Assembly (NCBI RefSeq): GCF_014205225.1
Contig: NZ_JACHNB010000001.1
Coordinates: forward strand, 4,879,501-4,943,500
Direction of reading: 5' to 3'
DNA length: 64,000 nucleotides
Source of the DNA: Actinoplanes octamycinicus
Lineage (GTDB): Bacteria > Actinomycetota > Actinomycetes > Mycobacteriales > Micromonosporaceae
Shown: positions 34,649 to 44,200 of the stretch, piece by piece
How the letters are laid out: the number at the start of each line of letters is the position of its first letter
Position numbering within the stretch: position 1 is the stretch's first letter
Notes under the pieces: model-generated
Seen by the model: only the letters and a program-made list of their open reading frames with translations
What the model was told of the DNA's origin: nothing
The model's database searches: none
Translations under genes and position numbers: made by a program

Positions 34649-35515
34649 TCAGATGTTGTGGCGCAGGTAGGCCGGTTCGCGCCAGCCCAGCATCGCCTCG
34701 GTCATCCGGATGGCGTCGACGGCGGCCCGGACGTCGTGGACCCGCATGATGCGGGCGCCGCGCAGGATGCTGAAGACCACCGTGGCCAGGGTGCCGGCGA
34801 GGCGTTCCTGCTGGGGGCGGTCGAGGGTCTCGCCGATGAAGTCCTTGTTGCTCAGGGCGGCGAGCATCGGGTAGCCGATGGCGGCGATCTCGTCGAGGCG
34901 GCGGGTCAGCTCGAGCGAGTGCAGGGTGTTCTTGTTCAGGTCGTGGCCCGGGTCGATGATGATCTGGTCCGGGCGGACGCCGCGGGACAGGGCCAGCTCG
35001 ACCTTCTCCCGGAGGAAGGCGCCGACCTCGGCGGTCACGTCGTCGTAGCGGGGGCTGGGGTGCTCGGTGCGCGGCGCCGCCAGGCTGTGGCAGATGACCA
35101 GCTGGGCGTCGGTGCCGGCGACCACGTCGGCCATCGCCGGGTCGCGCAGGCCGGAGGTGTCGTTGACGACGCCGGCGCCGTGCTTGATCACCTCGGCGGC
35201 GACCTCCGGGCGGAACGTGTCGACCGAGACGACCGCGAGGCCCTGAGCTGCCTCGACCACCGGCAGCACCCGGTCCAGCTCCTCGGCGGCGGTCACCTCG
35301 GGGCCGGGCGCGAACGGCACCCCGCCGATGTCGATCCAGTCGGCGCCCTCGTCGGCCGCGGCCCGGACCGCCTCGGTGGCCTTCTCCAGGGCGAACGTGC
35401 GGCCCTTGTCGTGGAACGAGTCGGGGGTCCGGTTGACGATCGCCATCACGACGACCCGGCGGGAGAAATCGAAGGTCCGGCCGCCGATCACCCGGGCGCC
35501 GCTGATGTCGCTCAC
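34649..35515 (-). CDS. folP2: Dihydropteroate synthase homologue (FolP2 type)
   Basis: A 288-residue TIM-barrel pterin-binding protein: VVMAIVNRTPDSFHDKG, ADWIDIGG, VVSVDTFRPEVA, GVVNDTSGL, IIIDPGHDLNKN. True DHPS (FolP1) usually reads VTPDSFSDGG. The NRTPDSF-x-DKG form matches mycobacterial FolP2, which is reported not to replace FolP1. It may therefore have another role, possibly linked to glucosyl-3-phosphoglycerate/cell-envelope loci where it usually sits, although no such genes are present here. The GTG start directly precedes SDISGARVIGG. Confidence 0.85.
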   Translation of the reverse strand: MSDISGARVIGGRTFDFSRRVVVMAIVNRTPDSFHDKGRTFALEKATEAVRAAADEGADWIDIGGVPFAPGPEVTAAEELDRVLPVVEAAQGLAVVSVDTFRPEVAAEVIKHGAGVVNDTSGLRDPAMADVVAGTDAQLVICHSLAAPRTEHPSPRYDDVTAEVGAFLREKVELALSRGVRPDQIIIDPGHDLNKNTLHSLELTRRLDEIAAIGYPMLAALSNKDFIGETLDRPQQERLAGTLATVVFSILRGARIMRVHDVRAAVDAIRMTEAMLGWREPAYLRHNI

Positions 35516-35553
35516 GGTCGCCGACCCTAACAAGGGGTGGTTAGCGTTTTGGC

Positions 35554-36078
35554 ATGCGCATCCCTTTCGCGCGGACCAGCGCCGAGACCACGCTCTTCCT
35601 GCAGTTCGCCCGGTGCCCCTGCGGCAACGGTGACTTCCCAGGTCACGGCCTGCCCTGGAGCGCCGCGGTGCTGGCCGTGGGGGAGCAGAACACGCTGCGG
35701 TACGACTGGGACTGCCCGGGCTGCGGCCGGTACCGGGAGTACTCGTTCCGCACCCCGGGGGTGCCGGAGCCGTTCCCCCGGGCGGGGGAAATCTTCCGCT
35801 GGGGCGACGGCGTCACCCCGTCCCAGCTGCTCGACCCGGGCCAGTGGATGGTGGTCGCCGACCGGTACGCGGACCGGGACGGCGCCCGGGCGGCGGCGGC
35901 CGTCGACGAGGTGCTGCTCTTCGTCCGGAAACGGATGCTGGGGCGCTGGGCGGTGCCCCGGACGGCGTTCCGGACCGCCGACGGCTGGCGGAGATATCGC
36001 CGGGATCCGCGCGAGTTCACCCGGGATCGTCTGTTGATCGCCCGCGACGGCTACCGGGATGCCACTGTGAAGGGGTGA
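35554..36078 (+). CDS. Hypothetical protein with Cys4 motif
   Basis: A 174-residue protein with two cysteine pairs, CPCGNGD near residue 22 and [12 protein letters not shown] near residue 54, forming a probable zinc ribbon. The C-terminal half is Arg-rich and may bind nucleic acid. Family not recognised. Its stop overlaps the GTG start of the chemoreceptor (GTGA), so the two are coupled even though no functional link is evident. It is divergent from folP2, with 38 bp between starts. Confidence 0.65.
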   Translation: MRIPFARTSAETTLFLQFARCPCGNGDFPGHGLPWSAAVLAVGEQNTLRYDWDCPGCGRYREYSFRTPGVPEPFPRAGEIFRWGDGVTPSQLLDPGQWMVVADRYADRDGARAAAAVDEVLLFVRKRMLGRWAVPRTAFRTADGWRRYRRDPREFTRDRLLIARDGYRDATVKG

Positions 36079-37664
36079 CTCGTCTGCTCGCCGACCGGCG
36101 GGTCGGCACCAAGATCATGTTCGCGGTGCTGGTCGTCGCGCTGCTCAGCGTGGTTGACGGGCTGTTCGCGATGAACCGCCTGGGTGTGACGAACGACCAG
36201 GTCAAAACGGGCTACCAGCACAGCCTGGAGCTGGAGGCGATCGGGAACCTGCGTAGTGCGGTGAACCGGGCGTGGCTGGCGGTCGGTGACGATCTCCTGG
36301 CTGCCGACGACGCCGGCCGGTCGACCGCGACCTCCTCGCTGACCGACGCGGAAGAGCAGGTCAGCGACTACTCCGCGAAATATCGGGCCTATCCGATCAA
36401 CAACGCGGAAGTGTCCGCCCTGTCGGCCTTCCTCGATTCTTGGGCGAAATATCGGAACATCGTCACCGAAACCTTGCTGCCCCTCGTGGCGAGCGGGAAC
36501 CGCGCCCGGCTCGACTCCGTGCGCTCGTCCCAGATCGTCCCCGTGATGTCCGAGGTGCGCGACCAGCTCACCAAGCTCTCCGATCTCACCGTGCAAGCCA
36601 CCGCCGCCCAGGAGGCCGACGCCGAGGGGCGCTACCAGTCCACCAAGTGGCGGGTCCTGCTGCTGCTCACGCTCAGCGCGCTGGTCGGAGTGGCCCTCGC
36701 GCTGACCGCCAGCCGGATGATCGTCCGGCCGCTGTCCGCCTGCGTCACCGTCCTGGACCGGCTCCGCGACGGTGACCTGACCGCCCGCGCCGACGTGCAC
36801 AGCCGGGACGAGGTCGGCCGGATGGCGCAGGCGCTGAACCACACCGCCGAGGCGATGGACGCCATGGTCGGCCGGGTGCGCGGCAGCGCCGACGTGCTCG
36901 CCTCCGCCTCGGAGGAGCTGTCCACCGTCTCGGCCCAGCTCTCAGTCTCCGCCGAGGAGACGTCGGCGCAGGTCAGCACGGTCTCCGAGTCGGCCGGGCG
37001 GGTGTCCGACGGGGTGCGGGCGGTCTCCGCCGGCGCCGAGGAGATGGGTGTCTCGATCCGGGAGATCGCGAACAGCGCGAACGAGGCGGCCGGCGTGGCG
37101 GCCGACGCGGCCCGCACCGCCGAGGTCACCAACAGCAGCGTGTCCCGGCTCGGGGAGGCGTCCGCTCAGATCAGCACGGTGGTCGCGCTGATCACCAGCA
37201 TCGCCGAGCAGACCAACCTGCTGGCCCTGAACGCGACCATCGAGGCGGCCCGGGCCGGCGAGATGGGCAAGGGATTCGCGGTGGTCGCGGCCGAGGTCAA
37301 GGACCTGGCGCAGGAGACCGCGCGGGCCACCCAGGAGATCACCGCGCAGGTGGCCGCGATCCAGACCGAGTCGGACGGAGCGGTGCACGCGATCCAGCAG
37401 ATCGCCGCGGTGATCGCGACGATCAACGACTACGCGACGACGATCGCGGCGGCGGTGGAGGAGCAGACCGCCACCACGGCGGAGATCGCCCGCAGCGTCG
37501 GGCAGGCGGCCGAGGGCTCGACCGCGATCGCCGGGACCATCGCCGGGGTGGCGCAGGCGGCGGCGCAGGTGACGTCCGGGGCCACCGAGACCCAGCAGAC
37601 CGCGGCCGACCTGGCCCGGACGGCGGCGGAGTTGCAGGCGACGGTGGCGGCGTACCGGACCTGA
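36075..37664 (+). CDS. Methyl-accepting chemotaxis protein
   Basis: A 529-residue chemoreceptor. TM1 (about 13-33) is followed by a periplasmic four-helix-bundle sensor domain (about 35-195) and TM2 (about 198-218). A HAMP domain ([28 protein letters not shown]) and a signalling domain with the hairpin tip [40 protein letters not shown] complete it. It reports ligand binding to CheA/CheW and implies a motile stage, as in zoospore-forming Actinoplanes. No C-terminal CheR-docking pentapeptide is seen. The GTG overlaps the preceding stop. Confidence 0.95.
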   Translation: MTRLLADRRVGTKIMFAVLVVALLSVVDGLFAMNRLGVTNDQVKTGYQHSLELEAIGNLRSAVNRAWLAVGDDLLAADDAGRSTATSSLTDAEEQVSDYSAKYRAYPINNAEVSALSAFLDSWAKYRNIVTETLLPLVASGNRARLDSVRSSQIVPVMSEVRDQLTKLSDLTVQATAAQEADAEGRYQSTKWRVLLLLTLSALVGVALALTASRMIVRPLSACVTVLDRLRDGDLTARADVHSRDEVGRMAQALNHTAEAMDAMVGRVRGSADVLASASEELSTVSAQLSVSAEETSAQVSTVSESAGRVSDGVRAVSAGAEEMGVSIREIANSANEAAGVAADAARTAEVTNSSVSRLGEASAQISTVVALITSIAEQTNLLALNATIEAARAGEMGKGFAVVAAEVKDLAQETARATQEITAQVAAIQTESDGAVHAIQQIAAVIATINDYATTIAAAVEEQTATTAEIARSVGQAAEGSTAIAGTIAGVAQAAAQVTSGATETQQTAADLARTAAELQATVAAYRT

Positions 37665-37676
37665 TTAGATCCTGCG

Positions 37677-38195
37677 GTGGGCGATGTCGAGGTGCGGTTG
37701 GTCGGTCCGGGCGGGCTGAGCGCGGTGGATGCGCTGGTGCTGGCGGAGCTGGTCCGGGAGTTGGTGGCCGGGGGAGCGGCGCTGGGGTGGGTCGAGCCGC
37801 CGCCGGTGCCGGAGGTGGTGGCGCTGTTCGCCGAGGAGCTGACGCTCGCGGTCGCCTATGTCGGGCTCACGCCGGTCGGGTTCGGGTATTGGCGGCGGTA
37901 TGCGCGGCCGACCCACCGGGTGAACGCGGACATCGAGAAGGTCGCGGTGAGCCCGAAACATCAGGGCAGGGGGGTGGGGCGGGCGATGGTGAGCGCGCTG
38001 ATCGAGGCCGCCAGGGAGCAGGGAATCGAGGTGCTGACGCTCGACGTGCGTGGCGACAATGTCCGCGCGGCTGCTCTGTATGAGTCGCTCAGTTTCCGGA
38101 GATATGGGGTCTTGGAGCGGTTCGTCGCTTTCGGGGATGACCGCTACGACAAGCTGCTCTACGCTCTCGACCTCCGCGCGGCGTCGAAGACCTGA
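37677..38195 (+). CDS. GNAT-family N-acetyltransferase
   Basis: A 172-residue acetyltransferase. Motif A for acetyl-CoA is VAVSPKHQGRGVGRAMVSALIEAAREQG (Q/RxxGxG/A form), and motif B is NVRAAALYESLSFRRYGV. It uses GTG and follows the chemoreceptor by 12 bp, so it may be in the same transcript. The substrate is unknown. It overlaps the convergent exonuclease-like gene by 37 bp. Confidence 0.9.
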   Translation: MGDVEVRLVGPGGLSAVDALVLAELVRELVAGGAALGWVEPPPVPEVVALFAEELTLAVAYVGLTPVGFGYWRRYARPTHRVNADIEKVAVSPKHQGRGVGRAMVSALIEAAREQGIEVLTLDVRGDNVRAAALYESLSFRRYGVLERFVAFGDDRYDKLLYALDLRAASKT

Positions 38196-38710
38196 GCCAG
38201 CTCGGCGGCGTCCTCCCCGGCGTGATGCGTGTGCGGAACGTCGGTCAGCCCGAGCTTGTGCTTGATGATCCCCTTGCGGGTCTCCACCCACTCGCTCCCG
38301 GTCAGGCCCATCCAGTAGCTGCGGAGATCGACGCCAGACCCGGTGGCGCCGAACGGGTTGTGCCCGACGAACCGTACGAAATACCAGTGGACGAACATGC
38401 CGTCCCAGACCGCCGGCGCGGCCAGGAACACCGGACGACCTGTGGTGCGCAGGCCGTTGACCCATCTGGCGGCGATACGCATGGCTTCTTCGGCGGGAGG
38501 CGCTTCGCGGAGCAGCCGATCCCGGTCGAGCCCGGAAACGGCCAGCGCGGCCGGCACGAATTCGTCCGAGATCGGCCGCAGCTCGGTGTAGAAATTCAGA
38601 TCCGGTCTACCCGCGACGGCCATGCCGAGGGACAACATGCTGTAAGGCCCGGGAATCGGCCCGTCCGCCTCGACATCGACGGCGACATAAAGCTCTGGCA
38701 GCTGGGGCAT
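38159..38710 (-). CDS. DEDD-type 3'-5' exonuclease-like protein
   Basis: A 183-residue RNase H-fold protein. ExoI-like VAVDVEADGPIPGPYSMLSLG carries the first D-x-E pair, FLAAPAVWDGMFVHWYFVRF the second Asp, and HHAGEDAAELAQVF the H-x4-D motif. The family occurs alone in many actinobacteria. It is the last gene of a unidirectional group that begins with the YbaB/WXG100/toxin locus, 17 bp after the putative immunity gene. Whether it belongs to that system is uncertain. Confidence 0.82.
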   Translation of the reverse strand: MPQLPELYVAVDVEADGPIPGPYSMLSLGMAVAGRPDLNFYTELRPISDEFVPAALAVSGLDRDRLLREAPPAEEAMRIAARWVNGLRTTGRPVFLAAPAVWDGMFVHWYFVRFVGHNPFGATGSGVDLRSYWMGLTGSEWVETRKGIIKHKLGLTDVPHTHHAGEDAAELAQVFDAARRSRA

Positions 38711-38727
38711 TTCGGTAGCATAGTAGC

Positions 38728-39075
38728 CTACAGGCGATCCTCGAAATTTGCGCCGACCACGGCCTTCGCGCCGGCAGTCAAGAAATGCCGCTGCAGGTCG
38801 CGCGCAAGGACGATCTGATGATCCTCGTCCAGATCGCTGCGATATGGCGTGACGTTCAACTCCCATGCGAAATGGAGATACCCATCCGCGGGGTCGGTGG
38901 CGAGATTCCGATCGGCGTCCTCGTTGGGAAGGAGTTCCAGCCAATTGCCGCGGAGCCGGCAGGAATGCGCTTTGTGTGCTTCCGCTTCGGGAAATGATCG
39001 GAGCAGGTCTTGCATCAGTTGGGCGCGGTCGTTTTCGCTGTCCACCATGATCAAGAATTGGAGCATCGTCTCCAC
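38728..39075 (-). CDS. Putative immunity protein of the toxin locus
   Basis: A 115-residue acidic protein (LIMVDSENDRAQLMQDLLRSF, LHFAWELNVTPYRSDLDEDHQIVLARDLQRHF) with no recognised family. It lies 17 bp downstream of the nucleotidyltransferase toxin and runs in the same direction; this is the position of an immunity gene in polymorphic-toxin loci. The local GC content and codon use are lower than in flanking genes, as for the toxin. The functional call is positional only. Confidence 0.55.
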   Translation of the reverse strand: METMLQFLIMVDSENDRAQLMQDLLRSFPEAEAHKAHSCRLRGNWLELLPNEDADRNLATDPADGYLHFAWELNVTPYRSDLDEDHQIVLARDLQRHFLTAGAKAVVGANFEDRL

Positions 39076-39092
39076 TTCCGAATCTCCTCAGC

Positions 39093-39641
39093 CTAGGGGA
39101 TGAACGGGCCGGTGTCGAGCTTACCGCCGATCTGAAGGACGGAGAATTGGACATCGTAGGGAGATTCGGGGTCGAGCAGCGTGTGCCGGAGATTCTGGAA
39201 GTCGTGACCTAGGTCAAAGCTCGACAACTGGCCGTTCTTCCTGATCCGGCGCAACATGCGCTCGCGGAGTTTTGTGCCGAGGCGGGCACGGCTGAGCATC
39301 TGCTCCGACAGGTCGAAGAAGGTTTGCTCATCGACCCGCAAGGCGACGTCGAGGTCGGATCCGGCCCGCGCTGTGCCCCGGGCCCGGCTGCCCTGCACTA
39401 CTAAGTCTCCGTCCGGCAGCCCGGCCTGTCGGCGGAGCTGTCGAGCGCCGCGGGCAAGCTTGTTGAATTGTCGATCTGTGAGCCCTTGCGGAACCTGGCG
39501 GACATTCTTTGCCGCGGCTTCGACGGCGCCCTGGACCAGGTCTCTAGCTATAACTTCGGTGGCTTCTTTGCCGAATTGTTTGGCAGCCAGCCTGGCGATT
39601 ATGCCGATGGCCTCCCCGGTAGCTCTTCCACCTTTAACCAA
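39093..39641 (-). CDS. Nucleotidyltransferase-type toxin tip (C-terminal fragment of a polymorphic toxin)
   Basis: A 182-residue frame opening with TTG and no ribosome binding site. Residues about 80-105 read VVQGSRARGTARAGSDLDVALRV, the GS-x-xRG-x(4)-SD-x-D motif of minimal nucleotidyltransferases, here with both metal-binding Asp. In such loci this kind of domain modifies tRNA or protein by nucleotide transfer. Upstream, two other frames encode the rest of what looks like one longer protein, so this is probably the surviving 3' part of a broken toxin gene. A putative immunity gene follows by 17 bp. Confidence 0.65.
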   Translation of the reverse strand: MVKGGRATGEAIGIIARLAAKQFGKEATEVIARDLVQGAVEAAAKNVRQVPQGLTDRQFNKLARGARQLRRQAGLPDGDLVVQGSRARGTARAGSDLDVALRVDEQTFFDLSEQMLSRARLGTKLRERMLRRIRKNGQLSSFDLGHDFQNLRHTLLDPESPYDVQFSVLQIGGKLDTGPFIP

Positions 39642-39842
39642 GGATCGCCTCCGTGGCCTTGCCGATTAGGAAATCGATTGCTATGCCAGCGATCTCCTTG
39701 AAGGCTGGAACCTCCAGTAACGAGGCGCCGAATGTGATTTCGGCGGTCGCTATTGCTTGAAGGATCTCAACCGCAAGGAGCGCTAGTTGAGTGAAGATTC
39801 GTTGAGTAGCTCTGCAAGTTGGTGAGGTAGCTGGATACTCAT
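39634..39842 (-). pseudogene. Frameshifted N-terminal remnant of a CpnT-like/WXG100-type toxin
   Basis: The ATG at 39842 overlaps the stop of the WXG100-like gene (ATGA) and encodes MSIQLPHQLAELLNESSLN, the usual opening of large WXG100-like toxins, but it hits TAG at 39783. A shifted frame then continues LALLAVEILQAIATAEITF...IGKATEAILG (50 codons) to TAA at 39634, and the toxin tip frame takes over from 39641. The full N-terminal WXG100-like coil is missing. The reading is of an internally deleted, twice-shifted gene; sequencing error or recoding cannot be excluded. Confidence 0.6.
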
Positions 39843-40177
39843 GAGATAAATTTGGTTACGGCGACGATGTCTTCGCCGTTCGCCTTGTCGGTCTCGTCGA
39901 AATCGTCCGCGATGCTGTGGAGAGCGCCGCCGAATCCGGAGATGCTGCGGCTCACCGAGCTGTATATTGCGGCCGCGATCTGGTGTGCTGTCTGGTAGGA
40001 CGTACCGATGAGTGAGCCGACAGGATCCGTTCCGAAGACTTCGTCGGAGGCGGTGACTTCGGCGATATGATGCTGCCATGCGTTTGTCAAGCTAATGGCA
40101 CTGTCATGTAAATGGTCGCCGGAAGCTCGTAAGGCTGGCGGGTGGATGTCCACGCCGTTTCCGGGTGTCGCCGTCAC
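39839..40177 (-). CDS. WXG100-like (ESX/T7SS-associated) small helical protein
   Basis: A 112-residue all-helical protein: VDIHPPALRASGDHLHDSAISLTNAWQHHIAEV then SYQTAHQIAAAIYSSVSRSISGFGGALHSIADDFDETDKAN. Size, two-helix pattern and the central Trp/Gly-Thr region resemble WXG100 partners secreted by type VII systems, although the WXG triplet itself is not intact. Its start overlaps the YbaB gene by 4 bp and its stop overlaps the toxin start, so it is the middle gene of a coupled operon. Confidence 0.72.
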   Translation of the reverse strand: MTATPGNGVDIHPPALRASGDHLHDSAISLTNAWQHHIAEVTASDEVFGTDPVGSLIGTSYQTAHQIAAAIYSSVSRSISGFGGALHSIADDFDETDKANGEDIVAVTKFIS

Positions 40178-40596
40178 CGGTCACGATCCCGGTCGATCCG
40201 GGTTGCCACGTGCTGCATGGCCTGCAGGAACATTGTCATGCTGCGTGCCGACTCGTCGCGGATCGCATTCACCTGTTCCGCTAGGTCCTGGCTCACCTCT
40301 CGGGCGGCGGCGGCAGTGTCGGCATTTGACGGGCTTATGGCCTCGAACGCCTCGTTGATGGCATAGCGAATCTGCTCGGCCAATTCGGCGGATCCCATCC
40401 GCATCGCACGACTGTCGATGGTAAGGGATTCGACCCTTCGCGGGCCGACGCGTGCCCGAATAAGGTGGTCAGCCGCGGTGCCCTCGGCCGTAGGCGTCTC
40501 GGCGTTTCCGCCGGTAGCGGCGGCCTTCTTCATCACCTGGGCGACGTTGTCGAGGAGAGCGTCAAGTCGGTGGATGTCGGCAGCGTCGTACGTCAT
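40174..40596 (-). CDS. YbaB/EbfC-family protein
   Basis: A 140-residue protein with the YbaB fold pattern: a long N-terminal helix (AADIHRLDALLDNVAQVMKKAAATG), a beta core (ADHLIRARVGPRRVESLTIDSRAMRMG) and a C-terminal helix (AAAAREVSQDLAEQVNAIRDESARSM). In many actinobacteria such proteins open T7SS effector operons ahead of WXG100-like partners. It is first in the ybaB-like/WXG100-like/toxin/immunity order here. The 131 bp upstream are comparatively AT-rich and must hold the promoter. Confidence 0.75.
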   Translation of the reverse strand: MTYDAADIHRLDALLDNVAQVMKKAAATGGNAETPTAEGTAADHLIRARVGPRRVESLTIDSRAMRMGSAELAEQIRYAINEAFEAISPSNADTAAAAREVSQDLAEQVNAIRDESARSMTMFLQAMQHVATRIDRDRDR

Positions 40597-40727
40597 GGCA
40601 TCCCCGCCTTCCCTGCGATGGGTTTCGCAGAGCGGGTAGCTGGTTCTGTTTTCCTGTCAACCGCTGGAGGCCGGACAGCTGAGTTCGACATTTGGCCATG
40701 GTGGGGTGTTTATGGCATTGATGAACC

Positions 40728-41285
40728 TTATTGTCCTTGATCTGACGGGCGGACCAGCTCGGTGATCCAGTCCAGGGCCACCCGGGCCTGCTCCGGCGGG
40801 CCGCTGTGCAGCCCGTCCACGATCAGCCAGATGCGGTCGGCCAGCAGCGCGTCCCCGCCCAGCTCGCTGACCAGCCGGTCGACCACGGCGCGACTGTCCG
40901 CCAGATAGCCCCGGGCCACCTGGGCCGGCTCATCCGTCGCGCCCGGGAACTCGGTCAGATAGTTGCGGAAGGCGCAGCCGCGATACCCCGGACGGCGGGT
41001 GCTCTCGGCGATCTCGCTGACCAGCGCGATCAGCTGCTCGGCGGGCGTGTTCGCCCAGCGCAGCGCCTCGGCGGCGGCCCGCTCCCGCTCGCGCCGGGCC
41101 AGCGTGAGGTAGGCGGCGGCCAGCTCCGCCTTGCTCGGGAAGTGCCGGTAGAGCAGGTTCTTGCCACACCCGGCGACCTCGACGACCTGGGCCATGCCGA
41201 CGGCGCGGACGCCGTACCGGTAGAACAGCCCGGCGGCCGCGGTCAGGATGGTGTCGCGGGTGCCCGGGACCGGCGTACGTGCCAT
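40728..41285 (-). CDS. TetR-family regulator
   Basis: A 185-residue regulator: TRDTILTAAAGLFYRYGVRAVGMAQVVEVAGCGKNLLYRHFPSKAELAAAYL. The HTH carries an uncommon GCGKNLLYRHF recognition helix. The ligand domain has a CAFRNYLTEFPG segment typical of the YxaF-like subgroup. The ATG at 41285 was preferred to the one at 41312, which lies only 16 bp from the end of cydDC. It is co-directional with and downstream of cydDC, but its target is not evident. Confidence 0.88.
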   Translation of the reverse strand: MARTPVPGTRDTILTAAAGLFYRYGVRAVGMAQVVEVAGCGKNLLYRHFPSKAELAAAYLTLARRERERAAAEALRWANTPAEQLIALVSEIAESTRRPGYRGCAFRNYLTEFPGATDEPAQVARGYLADSRAVVDRLVSELGGDALLADRIWLIVDGLHSGPPEQARVALDWITELVRPSDQGQ

Positions 41286-41295
41286 GATTCCCAGC

Positions 41296-44200
41296 CTAGA
41301 TGACCCCGACATTTAGCTTAGCGCTGGACAGTTCGTAAATTTCGTCCACGAGGTCGAGGCCCTCCGTGCGGTGCGCGAAGACCAGCACGGTACGCCCGGA
41401 CGCCGCGCCCAGCAGGTCGGTCATCAACGCGTGCGCCCCGGCCTCGTCGATCCCCTCGGTCGGCTCGTCCAGGATCAGCAGCGCCGGATCGGCCAGCAGC
41501 GCCCGCGCCGTCGCGAACCGCCGCCGCTGCCCGCCGGACATCGTGCTGCCCCCGGTCCCCAGCCAGGTGTCCAGGCCGTCCGCCAGCCCGGCCAGCCACG
41601 GCCCGAGACCGACCCGCCGCAGCGCGGCGACAAGCTGCGGATCGGTCGCGGCCGGCATCGCGAGACGCAGATTCTCCCGTACGGTCGACGCGAACACGTG
41701 CCCGGTGTCGTCCCCGACCAGCACCACCCGGCCCCCGACCCGGACGTCCCCGGCGCGCGGCGCGAGCAGCCCGCCGAGCACCGCGCCGAGTGTCGACTTC
41801 CCCGCCCCGGACCGCCCGGTGACCGCGATCCGCGCCCCGGCCGCCAGCTCCAGATCCACCCCGTCCAGCGCCGGCTCCGCCTCCGGATCCCAGCCCGCCA
41901 CCAGCCCGGAGACCCGAACCTCCCCGTCCGGTATCCACTCACCCGCAGGCCCGCTCTCGGCGATCCGATTCGCAGCCGTGCCGTCCGTGACACGCGCGCC
42001 CGAGCCCGCGCCTGTGCCGTCCGTGATGCGCGCGCCCGTGGCGGTGCCGTCTGTGGCGCCCGCGCCCGCGGCCGTGCCGTCCGGTCGTGTGCCGGTCGCC
42101 TGGTCGCCGATGGTCTTGCCGTGTCGCCGCGTGCTCGCGCCGGCCGTCAGGGCGGCGACGCGGCGTTCCGCGCCGGCGGCCTGACGCCGGGCGATCGCTG
42201 CCTCCGGGAGGGCGACCAGCGGCTCACCCAGGGCGACGACGCCGAGCAGCAGCACCGCGCCCCACTCCGCGGAGATCCCGGCCCCGGCCAGGACGAGGGC
42301 GGTTCCGGCCACCGCGACCGCCCATCCGAGGTGCGCGATCGCGGCGGCGAGCCCGGCGGTCCGGGCCGCTCGCGCCTCCAGGTCCGCGAGCATCCGGCTA
42401 CGGCTTTCCGGTACGCCGGACCGCCCGCCCCCGGCCCCCAGCTCCTCGACCCCGTCCACCGTCTCGACCATGGCGTCCCGCAGCGCGGCCCGCGCCACCG
42501 CGGTGGCCGCGTCCTGCCGGTCCGCCTGCCAGCCCGCCACCAGCGGCGCGATCACCGCGGTGACCAGCACCCCGATCGCCAGCGGCGCCAGCAGCCGCGG
42601 CGTGATCAGCACCGCCGCCGCCCCCGCCACGAGCACCGTGACCGCCGCGGTCCAGGCCGGCAGCCATCCGCGGAGCAGCCCGTCCACCCGAGCGTCCACA
42701 TCGTCGACGAGCCGGGTCAGCAGATCCCCGCGCCGGTGCAGCCGCGGCCCCGGCACCCGCGGGATCAGCTCGGCGTACACCCGCGCCCGCCGCCGCCCCA
42801 GCCGCGCGAACGCCACATCGTGCGCCACCAGCCGCTCCAGATAGCGCAGCAGTGGCCGGGCCACCGCACTCCCGCGCACCAGCACCACCGCGGTCGACAG
42901 CGTCAGCACCGGCGGCAACGAAGCCGCCCGCACCAGCAGCCACCCCGCCGCCCCGGTCAGCAGCAGCCCACTGAGCACCGCCGCCGCCCCGAGTCCGACC
43001 GCCACCCACGGCCGCCGCCACCACCGCTCGGCGGCCGCCCCGGACGCGCTCGCACGTCCGCCGTTGTTGCGCGCGTCCTGAGCCGACGCCGACGCGCCGT
43101 CGACCGCGTTTCCGGACTCGTGCGCCGGTCCGCCGACGGTTGTCGGCTTCGGGCCGGAAGCCGACACGCCCTCAACCGTCGCCGCGGACTCGCGTGCGCG
43201 TCCCTCGACCTTACTGTCCTCCGAGCCCGCAGTTGATGCGCCCGCCGCAACGACCGGGCGAACGGAGATGCCCGATCGTGCCACGACGCCAGCGGCCGCA
43301 CCTGGCACAGCGGCAGACAGTGCGGCTGCGCCTGGCCCGGCGGCGGGGTGGGTGACGGCGCCGGCCTCGGACGCCGGCGGGTCCAGGTCGACGACGCGGT
43401 CGGCGGCGGCGAGCAGGGCCGGGCGGTGAGCGACTGCCAGCACCGCGCAGCCCCGGCCGGCGAACTCTCGCAACCGGGCCACCACCAGGCGTTCGGCGGC
43501 CGGGTCCAGGTGCGCGGTGGGTTCGTCGAGCAAGAGGGTGACGACCGGCATCGGGTGGCGTTTCGGGCCGGGCTCGTCGCGGTGCGGGCGGTCGGCGGCC
43601 CGCTGGGTGGCGGCCACCGCGCGGCCCGCCCGGTGCAGCAGCGCGGCCAGTGCCAGCCGCTGGCGCTGACCGGCCGAGATGCCGTGCCCGTGCTCCCCGA
43701 GCGGTGTCGCCGGGGTGACCTCGCCGTCCAGCCCGACCAGGCGCAGCGCCGACCGTACCTCGTCCTCGGTCACGTCCTCCGGGAAGGCCTCCGCGACCGT
43801 CCGCGCGTGCGGCAGCGCCGGCCGCTGCGACAGGTGGAACGCCCGCCCCACCGCGACCGCCCCGGCGCCGGCCGGGTGCAGCCCGGCGAGCACCCGCAGC
43901 GCCGTGCTCTTGCCCGCCCCGGACGGCCCTCGCAGCGCGACCAGCTCGCCCGCCCGCACCGCGAGCTCGTCCAGGTGCACCGCGTCCCCGACGGCGCCCG
44001 GGTAGCCGGCCCGCAGCCCGGTCGCGAGCACTCCCCACCGGCCCACCCGAGCCAGCCGGGCCCAGGCCGCTTCCGGCATCCGCCCGGCATCCCCGGCTGC
44101 CTCCCGCGCACCGGCGTCAGCCGCGTGCTCCCAGCCGTCCGTGCCCGACCCGTCGGCATCGCGCCGATCCCGCTGGCTGAACGTTCCTGAACGCGGTCCG

